A DNA stretch of 64,000 bases from Marinobacter sp. F4218 (GCF_019443085.1 NZ_JAHZIL010000003.1:620001-684000); one strand, 5' to 3'; counted from the stretch's first letter, positions 1-8,419 are shown. Program-made: numbers and translations. The notes: a model not told the origin generated them from the letters alone.

Positions 1-161
1 GGGAGGCACGCTGGTCGGAAATGGCCGAGCGCCTGCAACTGACCGAAGAGCAGCTCGAAACCTGGGAAGAGATCCGACAGGAGAAACAAGAGAAATACGA
101 GCAACGCCGGGCAGAATGGCAGAAGGAGCTGAAGGAACGCTGTGAACCCGTCGCACAGTGA
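1..161 (+). CDS. C-terminal end of a small LTXXQ-like protein (partial)
   Basis: The window opens inside a gene read in the frame that ends with TGA at 159-161. The 52 visible residues are strongly charged and helical, starting around EARWSEMAERLQLTEEQ. The LTEEQ string followed by a basic/acidic helix resembles the LTXXQ repeat of the Spy/CpxP family of periplasmic proteins (family knowledge), but only the tail is visible and the signal peptide, if any, lies outside. The next gene starts about 58 bases downstream on the same strand. The functional assignment is weak. Confidence 0.5.
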   Translation, partial: EARWSEMAERLQLTEEQLETWEEIRQEKQEKYEQRRAEWQKELKERCEPVAQ

Positions 162-218
162 TCAGATCCCGGGTTTTGGCGTATGGTATCGGGATATCCT
201 CAAGGAGCCACCCGAGCC

Positions 219-1397
219 ATGCCCGAACCCGGACACCTCTCCCCTTCCGTTTCGCTGACTGTCGAAACCTGCCAGTCCATCGCGGACATTACCCGGTCGG
301 ACTGGGAGCGACTCGCCGGCAGGAATAACCCGTTTCTGCGCCATGAGTTCCTCCACGCGCTGGAGCTTTCCGGGTGCACCAGGGCGGAAACCGGATGGCA
401 ACCCAGCCACCTGGTGTTCCGGGTCAACGGCGAGCTTGCCGGGATCGCACCCGCCTACCTGAAGACTCACTCCATGGGCGAGTATGTATTCGACTGGGCC
501 TGGGCGGACGCCTATCAGCGCCACGGCCTGGCCTATTACCCCAAGCTCCTGATCGCCATCCCGTTTACACCATCCCAGGGCCCTCGGCTGCTGCTGGAGC
601 CCGGACTCCGGCAAAAACTCGGCCCAGGCCAGGTCCCGGAACTTCTGGATTCCTTGATGCCACAACTGGGCGCCCATTCCTGGCACCTGTTGTTCCCCGA
701 CGCCGCAGACCAGGCGCTGCTGACGCACGAACAGGAACTGCATCGCACCGGTTGCCAGTTCCACTGGCACAACCGGAATTATGACGGCTTCGATGACTTC
801 CTGGCACAGCTGACCTCCCGCAAACGCAAATCTATCCGCAAGGAACGACGCCAGGTGTCTGAACAGGGCATCAGCTTTCAGCGGTTTCACGGGCGCGACA
901 TTCCCGATCACGTGCTTTCCGCCTTTTACGTGTTTTACCAGGCCACCTACCTGAAACGCGGCCAACGCCCCTACCTGAACAGGCAGTTCTTTGAACTGGT
1001 GCGAGAGAACCTCTCCGAGCACCTACATCTTGTGATGGCAGTCAGGGACGGGGAAATGATCGCCGGAGCCCTTTTCCTTAACGGAGCGAATACGCTCTAT
1101 GGCCGTTACTGGGGCTGCCTCGACGAGTTCAATCACCTGCACTTCGAGACCTGCTATTACCAGGGCATTGAGTTGGCCATCGAGCTCGGACTGACGCACT
1201 TTGACGCCGGCGCCCAGGGCGAACACAAGCTCGTACGGGGATTCGAACCCGTCATCACCCATTCCTGGCACGGGATCCGCCACCCCGGTTTCCGGGAGGC
1301 CATAGCGGCGTTTACCGAGGACGAAGCCGAGCATGTTGCCGGGTATTACGAGGAGGCCCTTACCCTTCTGCCATTTCGACAGCGCAACGGTGATTAG
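219..1397 (+). CDS. GNAT-fold N-acyltransferase, COG3146/DUF482 family
   Basis: A 392-residue cytosolic protein of the COG3146 (DUF482, peptidogalycan biosynthesis-like) family, in which two GNAT-like domains occur as in FemAB enzymes. Family-typical strings are NPFLRHEFLHALE near the N-terminus, the tract around YFPKLL-like AYYPKLL, SRKRKSIRKER in the middle and HFDAGAQGEHKL-like THFDAGAQGEHK near the end. I chose the ATG at 219 because AAGGAG sits at 202-207 with good spacing; an upstream in-frame ATG at 183 lacks a ribosome binding site. Substrate is unknown in the family; a role as an aminoacyl or acyl transferase is inference. It stands alone between the partial gene and a membrane-anchored protein. 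Confidence 0.85.
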   Translation: MPEPGHLSPSVSLTVETCQSIADITRSDWERLAGRNNPFLRHEFLHALELSGCTRAETGWQPSHLVFRVNGELAGIAPAYLKTHSMGEYVFDWAWADAYQRHGLAYYPKLLIAIPFTPSQGPRLLLEPGLRQKLGPGQVPELLDSLMPQLGAHSWHLLFPDAADQALLTHEQELHRTGCQFHWHNRNYDGFDDFLAQLTSRKRKSIRKERRQVSEQGISFQRFHGRDIPDHVLSAFYVFYQATYLKRGQRPYLNRQFFELVRENLSEHLHLVMAVRDGEMIAGALFLNGANTLYGRYWGCLDEFNHLHFETCYYQGIELAIELGLTHFDAGAQGEHKLVRGFEPVITHSWHGIRHPGFREAIAAFTEDEAEHVAGYYEEALTLLPFRQRNGD

Positions 1398-1447
1398 CTT
1401 CTATACTGAAAGTCCAACGCAATGTTTTTGTAAAGGGATTCAACCCC

Positions 1448-2119
1448 ATGGAAACGGACCCACTTCTGAGCGTTCTCGACGGCCCCCATTTCCCACTACT
1501 GATTGCCGCACTGGCCTTGCTTGTCGGCCTCGCTGCCCTCTGGGTGGCATCCAGTGCCAAACGGACCGCCAGCCGGGAGGTCGAAACGCTTCGGCAGCGG
1601 ACCGGCTCTCTCGGCCGGGAGGTGGATGAACTTCGCGTCGGTCAGTTCAACGGCCCGGATCAGGACCGCCCCGGCTCTTCCGGTTCCGAAGCCGGCGCCG
1701 CCAAATACCAAGCCGAGAAAGACGCCTATGACCAGATCTGGCCCCAACTCTGGATCCTACATGACCGGCTGGGCATGTTTCTTCGAGCTGTGGAAAATGG
1801 CGAGTCAGCGGGCGACCTTCGGCTGGAAGCACGAAACGCCGCACTGGAAGCACGCAACCTGCTGAACCGGAACCGGCCTTTCTGCAGCGAATCGGTGGAG
1901 GAACTGGTGACCAGGCTGATCGACACCGAGATCAAGGCGCACCTGGCAGCCTGCCAGCACCTGGACATGTCGAAGGAAGTATCCGGCTCCGCCTCCGATC
2001 ATGAGCGCCGCGTGTTGCGGGACAAATGTCACGCCCTTTACGACGGCGAAGCCCGGGACCTGATGAGCCGCCTGGCCGGCGCCATCCGGAACCGGGTTAT
2101 CAACGTCAGCTATCCTTGA
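1448..2119 (+). CDS. Membrane-anchored coiled-coil protein of unknown function
   Basis: A 223-residue protein. Residues about 14-34 form one hydrophobic helix (FPLLIAALALLVGLAALWVA), followed by a heptad-like stretch (REVETLRQRTGSLGREVDEL) that probably makes a coiled coil, a proline/glycine-rich linker and a helical C-terminal domain with conserved-looking tryptophans (YDQIWPQLWILHDRL). The expected topology is a single N-terminal anchor with a cytoplasmic body. I do not recognise a named family. The last 14 bases overlap the 3' end of the convergent dodecin gene. Confidence 0.75.
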   Translation: METDPLLSVLDGPHFPLLIAALALLVGLAALWVASSAKRTASREVETLRQRTGSLGREVDELRVGQFNGPDQDRPGSSGSEAGAAKYQAEKDAYDQIWPQLWILHDRLGMFLRAVENGESAGDLRLEARNAALEARNLLNRNRPFCSESVEELVTRLIDTEIKAHLAACQHLDMSKEVSGSASDHERRVLRDKCHALYDGEARDLMSRLAGAIRNRVINVSYP

Positions 2120-2321
2120 TGCGGAATCCCACCTTCATGACAACCTGATAATGGCCGACCTTGCCATCGACGATATGGCCGCGGGTCTCGACCACCTCGA
2201 ACCACTCCATGTTGCGGATACTCTTGCCACACTCCTCCAGGGCATTTTCAATGGCGTTCTCGATGCTTTTGCGCGACGAACCGACGATTTCGACTTTTTT
2301 GTACACATGGTGATCGGTCAT
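2106..2321 (-). CDS. Dodecin, flavin-binding protein
   Basis: 71 residues, the normal size for dodecin. Dodecins assemble into hollow dodecamers that bind riboflavin, FMN or related flavins between aromatic side chains and are thought to buffer free flavin (family knowledge). Family features seen are the HVYKKVEIVGSS start, the SIENAIENAL helix, the NMEWFEVVETRG strand with the flavin-stacking Trp, and the C-terminal VGHYQVVMKVGFR strand. The gene is transcribed alone and its 3' end overlaps the convergent coiled-coil gene by 14 bases. Confidence 0.93.
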   Translation of the reverse strand: MTDHHVYKKVEIVGSSRKSIENAIENALEECGKSIRNMEWFEVVETRGHIVDGKVGHYQVVMKVGFRIKDS

Positions 2322-2471
2322 AACGCCACTCCTCTCTCTTCAATGACTGTTACCTTGAGCCTAGAAGACAAGCGGAACCCCGGCAAACCCGCACTGTCCA
2401 GAACGGATCCGGCGACAGGGCCATGTCGTACCGACTAGAATTAAAGCACCCAACCTATCCGGAACCCTGAT

Positions 2472-3242
2472 ATGAAGCGTCTCCTGAAGTACACCGCCTG
2501 GCCCCTGGCCGGCCTGTTCCTGTTATTGGTAGGGCCGGTACTGCTGGCCACCAGCAGCAGCCTCCAGGGCGCAGAAAGCTGGCAAACTGCCAGCCGGGAA
2601 AGCGCCGGAATTGCGCCCCGGCCGGAGCAACATGAAGGCGCCATCATCCAGGTTTACGGTGCCCGGGCCTGGAGCTGGCGCGGCTACTTTGCCGTCCACA
2701 CCTGGATTGCCACCAAGGAGAAGGGGGCCGACGAGTACCGGGTTCACGAAGTTACCGGGTGGCGCAGCTATGTGGTCAACTCCCGCCCGGGCGAGCCGGA
2801 CCGCCACTGGTACGGGGCCAGGCCCGAACTCTACGCAGACGTTCGCGGGGCCGAGGCCGAGACGCTGATTCCGTCGATCTACGAGGCGATCGAGCGTTAC
2901 CCCTACCCAACGGAGTATGAGGCCTGGCCCGGACCGAACAGCAATACCTTTATCGCCTGGGTGATTCGGGAGGTCCCCGGCCTCGAGGTTGCCTTACCCA
3001 GTAACGCCATTGGCAAGGATTATCTGGGTAACAGCGTGGTTGCCGAGGTACCCGGCGGCGCCGGTTACCAGTTCTCCCTGGGGGGGTATTTCGGCCTGCT
3101 GGCCGGTGTCCGGGAAGGACTGGAGCTGAACATTCTGGGCCTGTCACTGGGGGTTAATCCCCTGGCCCTGGGTATCAAACTGCCCGGTATCGGCGAGCTG
3201 GCGCTGCGCAACCCCAACCCGATGCAAGACGGTGCCCCCTAG
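2472..3242 (+). CDS. DUF3750 domain protein
   Basis: 256 residues. The N-terminus has a short basic start and one membrane helix or uncleaved signal (WPLAGLFLLLVGPVLLATSS). The body carries DUF3750 hallmarks: VYGARAWSWRGYFAVHTWIA, a HWYGARPEL tract, YPYPTEYEAWPGPNSNTF and PSNAIGKDYL. The fold resembles that of papain-like or LD-transpeptidase-like envelope proteins only by my impression, and no enzymatic activity is established. It is probably anchored in the inner membrane and faces the periplasm. It is convergent with azlD, with 18 bases between stops. Confidence 0.85.
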   Translation: MKRLLKYTAWPLAGLFLLLVGPVLLATSSSLQGAESWQTASRESAGIAPRPEQHEGAIIQVYGARAWSWRGYFAVHTWIATKEKGADEYRVHEVTGWRSYVVNSRPGEPDRHWYGARPELYADVRGAEAETLIPSIYEAIERYPYPTEYEAWPGPNSNTFIAWVIREVPGLEVALPSNAIGKDYLGNSVVAEVPGGAGYQFSLGGYFGLLAGVREGLELNILGLSLGVNPLALGIKLPGIGELALRNPNPMQDGAP

Positions 3243-3260
3243 CGCGAGCACGCGCCGATT

Positions 3261-3572
3261 TCAGATCAGATAGCGGACGATACCGGCAGCGGCGATGCCG
3301 GCGGCGATCGCGGGCAGGGGTTTCCTGAGCGCCAGCATGGTGACGGTGGTAACCGACAGCGCCGCGATGGCCCCGAGGTCCCCGGCAAAGGCCATGGGCA
3401 CGACAATGGCGATCAGTACGGAGCTGGCCATGGTATTGATGAAACTCTCGATGCGGGGGCTGATTCGTACGAACGACATGACAAACACACCACCGAATCG
3501 AGTCGCCAGGGTGACGATCGTCATGATGGCGATCAATGCCAGAACGCCTGCCGTCGTGGTTTCGATGGTCAC
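3261..3572 (-). CDS. azlD: AzlD-family subunit of branched-chain amino acid exporter
   Basis: A 103-residue protein with about four hydrophobic helices and the family strings LATRFGGVFVMSFV and ALRKPLPAIAAGIAAAGIVRYLI. AzlD is the small partner of AzlC; the pair exports branched-chain amino acids or their analogues (known for Bacillus azlCD and the E. coli YgaZH pair). Its start overlaps the stop of the upstream azlC (ATGA-type overlap, 3569-3572), which indicates translational coupling and a two-subunit carrier. Leucine dehydrogenase lies 1.4 kb away on the other strand, so the substrate fits the neighbourhood. Confidence 0.88.
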   Translation of the reverse strand: MTIETTTAGVLALIAIMTIVTLATRFGGVFVMSFVRISPRIESFINTMASSVLIAIVVPMAFAGDLGAIAALSVTTVTMLALRKPLPAIAAGIAAAGIVRYLI

Positions 3573-4306
3573 GCCGCTTCTCCCTCGGCAGCGGCACTGA
3601 CCGGTTTTTTATCCAGCCAGAAGTACCCGATTACACCACCGGCCAGCGCCCCCACCACCACGTGAGTATTCGGTGGCAGCCACTTCCACGCCGCCAGGGA
3701 TGCCAGTGCGGCCACAGTCCAGGCAACCAGCACCCGCGGCGATTTCTTCCCCCCGAGCGCCATGGCCAGCAGGAAGCACCCGAGCACCATATCCAACCCT
3801 AGACTCTTCGGGTTCTGCAGCAGTCCGCCGAAGTAAACACCCAGCCAGGTGCCTACAAGCCAGGCCATCCAGAGCACCAGGCCTCCGCCCAGAATCACTT
3901 CCAGATTGCGTTTGCCATTCTGGTAATCCTGGGCAGATACCGCCCAGTTCGCGTCCGTTAGCAGCAAAAGCAACCCATACCGTTTCGCCGGAGCAACGTC
4001 TTTGAGCATCGGATACAACGACGCGCCCATGAGCAGATGACGGGAATTGATGGCAAACACAACCGCGATCAGTGGCAGGACCGAAACCTCACTGCCCCAC
4101 ATGTCCGTCGCCGCAAACTGCGAAGCACCGGCAAACACCGCCGTGCTCATCAGGAGTGCTTCCAGCGGCAACAGGCCTTTCTGGGTAGCCGCGAGCCCAA
4201 AGGCAGCACCGAATGCCACCACAAACAGGGAGATGGGAAAAAGCCGGACAAACTCCTGACGGACTTTTCGCGGCTGAATGGTATAAGAATAGGAAGCGAC
4301 AGACAT
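3569..4306 (-). CDS. azlC: AzlC-family permease, branched-chain amino acid exporter
   Basis: 245 residues with multiple hydrophobic helices. Recognisable AzlC features are the early FPISLFVVAFGAAFGLAA segment, STAVFAGASQFAATDMW (the A-G-A-S-Q-F tract is the family signature) and NSRHLLMGASL. It forms the large subunit with the overlapping AzlD to export branched-chain amino acids (family knowledge). The promoter should lie in 4307-4436, where I see no recognisable operator. Confidence 0.9.
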   Translation of the reverse strand: MSVASYSYTIQPRKVRQEFVRLFPISLFVVAFGAAFGLAATQKGLLPLEALLMSTAVFAGASQFAATDMWGSEVSVLPLIAVVFAINSRHLLMGASLYPMLKDVAPAKRYGLLLLLTDANWAVSAQDYQNGKRNLEVILGGGLVLWMAWLVGTWLGVYFGGLLQNPKSLGLDMVLGCFLLAMALGGKKSPRVLVAWTVAALASLAAWKWLPPNTHVVVGALAGGVIGYFWLDKKPVSAAAEGEAA

Positions 4307-4436
4307 CAGAGGAAGCTAAGGCAGATCCCCCGGATCGCGTATAGGTGAATACCGAAGTTTGCGGCCTTTCTCAGACTAAGGTCCTATCTGCAAGGTCATC
4401 TCTGAGGCCAGTACCTGAGACCCGATCCAGGACCGC

Positions 4437-4979
4437 CTAGTGAATGACATGAACCCGACCGTCGCCCGCTGCGAAAGGATTATTGAAGCTGCTGCCCTCT
4501 CCCTGCAGGACCGCCTCCGGATGGTTCTTTGCCATCAGTGCTTTCATCTGATCAACATTCGCTTTCGGCGCATCCACCATGATCAGGTACTTCCCGGCTT
4601 CAATGTCCTTGTGGAATCGCCGGATCCGGTAGTTTTCGGTTCCGATCCCGCCAAAACCACCGAGCCAGCCACCCGCCAGCACCATAAACACGCCCATGGC
4701 AACAAAAGCGGACGCCGGCCAGTCCAGGCCGCCCCACAGCGCCAGTGGCAACACGAAGCACAGGGCGAACAACCCACCGATAATCAGCCCGCGCTCCACG
4801 AACCTGGCCAGATCGGTCCGGTCCAGAACGCTGGCAGAGTGAAGGCGGTGAGTATAGAGACCCGCTTCATCCTTGCTGACGATGTGGAAACGCCAGTTGG
4901 TGACGCCTTCCTGATGCAGGTCATCGGAAATGCTTTCGACGCTGTCGATGGAATCAACCAGGTAGAAAAGCCGTTTCAT
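4437..4979 (-). CDS. Two-helix membrane protein with cytosolic flanking domains, unknown function
   Basis: 180 residues. An N-terminal soluble part (MKRLFYLVDSIDSVESI, then NWRFHIVSKDEAGLYTHRLHSAS) resembles a small ferredoxin-like alpha/beta domain. Two membrane helices follow at about 67-83 and 89-110 (a glycine-rich hairpin GGWLGGFGGIG ends the second), and then another soluble strand-helix unit with YLIMVDAPKANVDQM. The mirrored layout suggests a duplicated sensory or regulatory domain around a membrane hairpin. The ATG at 4979 has an AGGAGAG site just upstream. Similar proteins in Pseudomonas relatives are left as hypothetical or loosely called magnesium-transporter-like; I make no functional claim. 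Confidence 0.75.
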   Translation of the reverse strand: MKRLFYLVDSIDSVESISDDLHQEGVTNWRFHIVSKDEAGLYTHRLHSASVLDRTDLARFVERGLIIGGLFALCFVLPLALWGGLDWPASAFVAMGVFMVLAGGWLGGFGGIGTENYRIRRFHKDIEAGKYLIMVDAPKANVDQMKALMAKNHPEAVLQGEGSSFNNPFAAGDGRVHVIH

Positions 4980-5189
4980 AACTCTCTCCTTCGCTCAGTC
5001 AGAGCGGGTCGCCACAGCTTTCTTATCCGAGTATAACCCACACCGGAGCGGCCACCGGCGAGGGACTGAAAACGATTCGCGCTAACGAAAAGCGGGATAT
5101 ATTCATTTCCTATAAAAAAATTTTTGCCCGGTGCACAAAACCTTGCGGGGGTTTGCCTTAGCTCACCCGAATTGTTCGCGCCTTTCGCA

Positions 5190-5218
5190 TTGACGTTAAC
5201 GTAAAAAGTCACTAATTT
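5190..5218 (+). promoter_or_regulatory. LiuR-like (MerR-family) operator overlapping a sigma70 promoter
   Basis: Positions 5190-5205 read TTGACGTTAACGTAAA, with a perfect central palindrome ACGTTAACGT. This resembles, from memory, the operator of LiuR, the MerR-family regulator of leucine/isovalerate catabolism in gamma- and betaproteobacteria. The same bases supply a -35 box (TTGACG, 5190-5195), followed after 17 bases by TAATTT (5213-5218) as a -10. An operator covering the -35 and spacer fits repression of the downstream leucine dehydrogenase and NSS transporter genes. No liuR gene lies in this window. Confidence 0.65.
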
Positions 5219-5356
5219 ATTTTCCGTCCGGCCCCAAAAGGGCAATTCCTCTCTAGGAAAGCGGACACCTGAAATCAAAAGGCCGGCCACAAGCCGGACG
5301 ACAAAAACAAGACAGCCACTCATGCCGAGATCCGGCCAGGTGGAGAGGATTTCATT

Positions 5357-5524
5357 ATGTCAGACACAACACGCCCCCCGGCGGGAGTGCGCCTCGCGTA
5401 TTCGTGCCCGCCCAATACCATCGACGTCTTCCGTTTCCAGAGGCCAGCCCGGCCCCGATTTTCGCTCCGCCATGGTCAGCCAACGCAGGCCCCAGCCCCG
5501 TTTGCGGCTGACTGCACCTGCTGA
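5357..5524 (+). CDS. Possible small leader ORF, 55 codons
   Basis: An ATG at 5357 is preceded by GGAGAGG at 5342-5348, a good ribosome binding site, and opens a 55-codon frame ending in TGA at 5522-5524. The peptide (starts MSDTTRPPAGVRLAY) is rich in proline and arginine, has no membrane helix or recognisable domain and contains only two leucines. It is therefore not a classical leucine attenuator peptide. It lies in the predicted leader of leucine dehydrogenase. It may be spurious; codon composition alone does not settle it. Confidence 0.2.
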   Translation: MSDTTRPPAGVRLAYSCPPNTIDVFRFQRPARPRFSLRHGQPTQAPAPFAADCTC

Positions 5525-5672
5525 TTTCTGGAAACGGTGATAGCCAATCAGGAAGGACGCACCGCGCGCCCTGAGTACCAACCAATCGCGACTACCGCGG
5601 TCTAACAACAAAACATCGGCTACCGCAGGCCCCACAAGGGTAGCGACAGCCAAGGAAGAAAGGTGAAACGCC

Positions 5673-6773
5673 ATGAACGTATTCAGCCATCCCGAGTTCG
5701 ATAACCACGAGCACCTGTCCTTTTTCTGCGATCCGGAAACCGGACTGAAAGCCATTGTTGCGATTCACAACACCTCGCGCGGCCCTGCCCTGGGCGGTTG
5801 CCGGATGTTCCCCTACACCACCGACGAGCAGGCACTGCGCGACGTACTGCGCCTGTCCAAAGGCATGACCTACAAATCAGCACTTGCCAACCTGGACCTG
5901 GGTGGCGGCAAGTCCGTCATTATTGGTGATCCTCGCAAAGAGAAGAGCGAAGCCCTGCTCGAAGCCATGGGCAAGCATCTGGAGGGTCTGGGCGGCCAAT
6001 ACATTGCCGCCGAGGATTCCGGAACCAGCGTACCGGACCTGAAAGTTATGGGGCGACACACACAGCATGTCGCCGGCATTGCAGAGCGCATTGGCTTTGA
6101 CGGCCAGCCCAGCAACGGCGATCCATCTCCGGCCACGGCCTATGGCACTTTTATCGGCCTGAAAGCCGCCGTCCGCCACAAGCTGGGCCGGGATGACCTC
6201 AGCGGCCTGAAGGTCGCCATCCAGGGCATCGGCAATGTCGGCTTCCGCCTGGCCAGGCACCTGAAAGAAGCCGGTGCCCAACTCTGGGTGTACGACATCT
6301 TTGCCGAGAACATGCAACGCGCCGTGGATGAACTGGGTGCCAAGCCCGCCTCCGCTGAGGACATTCTGTACCTGCCGGTGGACGTGGTGGCGCCCTGCGC
6401 CATGGGTGCGGTGCTGAACGACGACAGTATTCCGCAGCTGAAGGCCAAGGTGGTAGCCGGAGCAGCCAACAACCTGCTCGAACGCGCGGACCACGATCAG
6501 GCCCTGAAAGACCGGGGCATTCTTTATGCCCCGGACTTCGCCATCAATGCCGGTGGCATCATTGACGTGTTCTACGAGCGCACCGGGGCAACGCCCGAAA
6601 CGGTTCGCGCCCATGTGGACGCCATCGGCGACACCCTGACGGAAATCTTTACCCGCTCTGATCGCAGTGGCCGTCCGACGGGCGCCATCGCCAATGAGCT
6701 GGCGGAAGAACGTTTCCGCAAACACGAGGCCCGGGGCAATGCAAACCCCGAGCGTCTGGCCCGGGTCGGGTAA
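5673..6773 (+). CDS. ldh: Leucine dehydrogenase (Glu/Leu/Phe/Val dehydrogenase family)
   Basis: 366 residues, normal for leucine dehydrogenase. It reversibly deaminates leucine, valine and isoleucine to the 2-oxo acids with NAD+ in the cytosol, the first step of branched-chain amino acid catabolism (family knowledge). The substrate-binding part shows [12 protein letters not shown] and [13 protein letters not shown], where the lysine of GGGK is catalytic. The NAD-binding Rossmann domain shows [13 protein letters not shown]. The start is preceded by AGAAAGG. An NSS-type transporter follows 83 bases later, and the upstream promoter carries a LiuR-like operator, so import and deamination are probably co-regulated. 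Confidence 0.93.
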   Translation: MNVFSHPEFDNHEHLSFFCDPETGLKAIVAIHNTSRGPALGGCRMFPYTTDEQALRDVLRLSKGMTYKSALANLDLGGGKSVIIGDPRKEKSEALLEAMGKHLEGLGGQYIAAEDSGTSVPDLKVMGRHTQHVAGIAERIGFDGQPSNGDPSPATAYGTFIGLKAAVRHKLGRDDLSGLKVAIQGIGNVGFRLARHLKEAGAQLWVYDIFAENMQRAVDELGAKPASAEDILYLPVDVVAPCAMGAVLNDDSIPQLKAKVVAGAANNLLERADHDQALKDRGILYAPDFAINAGGIIDVFYERTGATPETVRAHVDAIGDTLTEIFTRSDRSGRPTGAIANELAEERFRKHEARGNANPERLARVG

Positions 6774-6793
6774 CAGCCGGGCCCAGTGTCTTT

Positions 6794-6816
6794 GAGGCCG
6801 TGCCTGGCGCGGCCTC
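6794..6816 (+). other. Intercistronic stem-loop without U tract
   Basis: GAGGCCG at 6794-6800 pairs with CGGCCTC at 6810-6816 around a nine-base loop, in the gap between leucine dehydrogenase and the NSS transporter. It is followed by a C-run rather than a T-run, so it is unlikely to be a strong terminator. A role in mRNA stability or partial attenuation between the two genes is possible. Confidence 0.35.
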
Positions 6817-6856
6817 TCCCCCCCCAACAAAAACAAGTATCAAGCAGGAGACAGTT

Positions 6857-8269
6857 ATGTCTGTATCACAATCAGGTAGTGCCACCTATTCGGAGGCACT
6901 GGAAGGTTCCAACGCCAAGCGCGGGCTCTGGTCCTCGCGCCTTGCCTTCGTTCTCGCGGCGACTGGCTCCGCCGTGGGTCTCGGCAACATCTGGAAGTTC
7001 CCGTACATTACTGGTGAAAACGGCGGTGGCGCTTTTGTCCTGGTCTATCTTCTCTGCATCGCCGCGGTCGGCCTGCCGATCATGATGGCGGAAGTGCTTA
7101 TTGGTCGCCGGGGCGGCCGCAGCCCGGTCAACAGCCTGCGACTGATCGCAGAACGAGACCGGCTGAAGCCGGCCTGGCGCATGGTGGGCGCTGTTGGCGT
7201 GCTCGCCGGTTTCCTGATTCTGTCCTTCTATTCCGTGATCGGTGGCTGGGCGGTGTCCTATGTTGGCACAGCGGCCAGTGGTCAGTTGGTGGGCCAGTCC
7301 GCAGAGGCAGTTGGCGCCATTTTCTCCGGCCTGCTGAGCGATCCAATGACGCTGCTGACCTGGCACACCGTTTTCATGGCGTTGGTCATGGTGGTGGTTG
7401 CCAAGGGTGTTCGCTCAGGCCTTGAGCGGGCCGTGAGCATCCTTATGCCCGGTTTGTTTGTCCTGTTGATGATTGTGGTGGGTTACGCCATGACGACCGG
7501 CGAGTTCGGTCGTGCGGCCAGCTTCCTGTTCCAGCCGGACTTCTCCAAGCTCACCACCTCCGGCATCCTGGTGGCACTCGGCCACGCCTTCTTCACCCTG
7601 AGCCTGGGTATGGCGGTGATGATGGCCTACGGTTCTTACCTGCCAAAGAACATTTCCATTGCCAAGACGTCCATTGCCGTCTCGGTGATCGACACGGGCG
7701 TTGCCCTGCTGGCCGGTCTGGCCATCTTCCCGATCGTCTTTGCCAACGGCCTGGAGCCGGGCGCAGGACCTGGCCTGATTTTCCAGACCCTGCCACTGGC
7801 ATTCGGTCAGATGCCTATGGGCAGTCTGTTTGGCACCCTGTTCTTCGTACTGTTGATTTTTGCCGCCTGGACGTCCGGTATTTCCCTGCTGGAGCCGATC
7901 GTGGAGTGGCTCGAAGAACAGAAAGGCATGAACCGCACCATCAGTACCCTCGGCGCCGGCTTCGTATGCTGGGCGCTGGGCATTGCCTCAATCCTGTCCC
8001 TGAACCTGTGGTCCGATTTCGCACCGCTGGGCAGCATCGCGATGTTCGAAGGCAAGACCATCTTCGACCTGCTCGACTTCTTCACCGCCAACGTCCTGTT
8101 GCCGCTGGGCGGACTGCTGGTGGCTGTCTTCGCCGGCTGGGTCATGTCCCGGGAGGCCATCGAGAACGAGCTGTCGCTGTCCGAGCCGATGTTCAAGCTG
8201 TGGTACATCACCATCCGCTACTTCACCCCCATTGCCGTGGCGGCGGTGTTCATCTACAACCTCGTTTAA
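6857..8269 (+). CDS. Sodium-dependent amino acid transporter, NSS/SNF family
   Basis: A 470-residue inner-membrane protein with about 11-12 helices. The first helix holds the conserved NSS segment SAVGLGNIWKFPY followed by ENGGGAFVLVYL, the unwound sodium/substrate-binding region in LeuT-type carriers. Helix 6 region residues (GHAFFTLSLGMAVMMAYGSY) are also typical. I place the start at the ATG at 6857, which has AGGAG seven bases upstream, rather than at an upstream in-frame start at 6800. Located downstream of leucine dehydrogenase, it probably imports a branched-chain or other hydrophobic amino acid with Na+ (inference from context). Confidence 0.9.
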   Translation: MSVSQSGSATYSEALEGSNAKRGLWSSRLAFVLAATGSAVGLGNIWKFPYITGENGGGAFVLVYLLCIAAVGLPIMMAEVLIGRRGGRSPVNSLRLIAERDRLKPAWRMVGAVGVLAGFLILSFYSVIGGWAVSYVGTAASGQLVGQSAEAVGAIFSGLLSDPMTLLTWHTVFMALVMVVVAKGVRSGLERAVSILMPGLFVLLMIVVGYAMTTGEFGRAASFLFQPDFSKLTTSGILVALGHAFFTLSLGMAVMMAYGSYLPKNISIAKTSIAVSVIDTGVALLAGLAIFPIVFANGLEPGAGPGLIFQTLPLAFGQMPMGSLFGTLFFVLLIFAAWTSGISLLEPIVEWLEEQKGMNRTISTLGAGFVCWALGIASILSLNLWSDFAPLGSIAMFEGKTIFDLLDFFTANVLLPLGGLLVAVFAGWVMSREAIENELSLSEPMFKLWYITIRYFTPIAVAAVFIYNLV

Positions 8270-8276
8270 CACTCTC

Positions 8277-8310
8277 CCGGGGGCCGCTGAGGCGGCCCCC
8301 GGATCTTCTT
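8277..8310 (+). terminator. Rho-independent terminator of the ldh-transporter unit
   Basis: A perfect 11-bp GC stem (CCGGGGGCCGC at 8277-8287 with GCGGCCCCCGG at 8292-8302), a four-base TGAG loop and a T-rich tail ATCTTCTT. It lies eight bases after the transporter stop codon. Confidence 0.85.
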
Positions 8311-8419
8311 ATCCGGTCCCTCGCCAGAGATGACCGGTTTATGGCCCGTAATAACCGGCGATTATCCCCACCTTTACCGTAACCTCACTGCGTCGAACAA
8401 TCATGCAATGAGGTAGTCC

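Larger units (their letters stand above)
4980..5672. other. Long divergent intergenic and 5' leader region
   Basis: These 693 bases separate the membrane protein gene from leucine dehydrogenase. The left part (about 5090-5220) is much more AT-rich than its surroundings and holds the LiuR-like operator and promoter described separately. If transcription starts near 5225, the leucine dehydrogenase mRNA has a leader of roughly 450 nt. Within it a 55-codon reading frame with its own Shine-Dalgarno is the only candidate gene I can see. Several open frames on both strands between 5322 and 5755 lack recognisable protein features. Confidence 0.6.

Noticed and set aside
5360..5755. 131-codon minus-strand frame upstream of and overlapping leucine dehydrogenase
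   Set aside because: No domain recognised, overlaps the leucine dehydrogenase start, and no ribosome binding site; treated as chance, though it lies in the unexplained leader region.
6794..6816. Rho-independent terminator between leucine dehydrogenase and the NSS gene
   Set aside because: The hairpin lacks a U tract, and a strong terminator after the transporter shows that the two genes are probably one unit.
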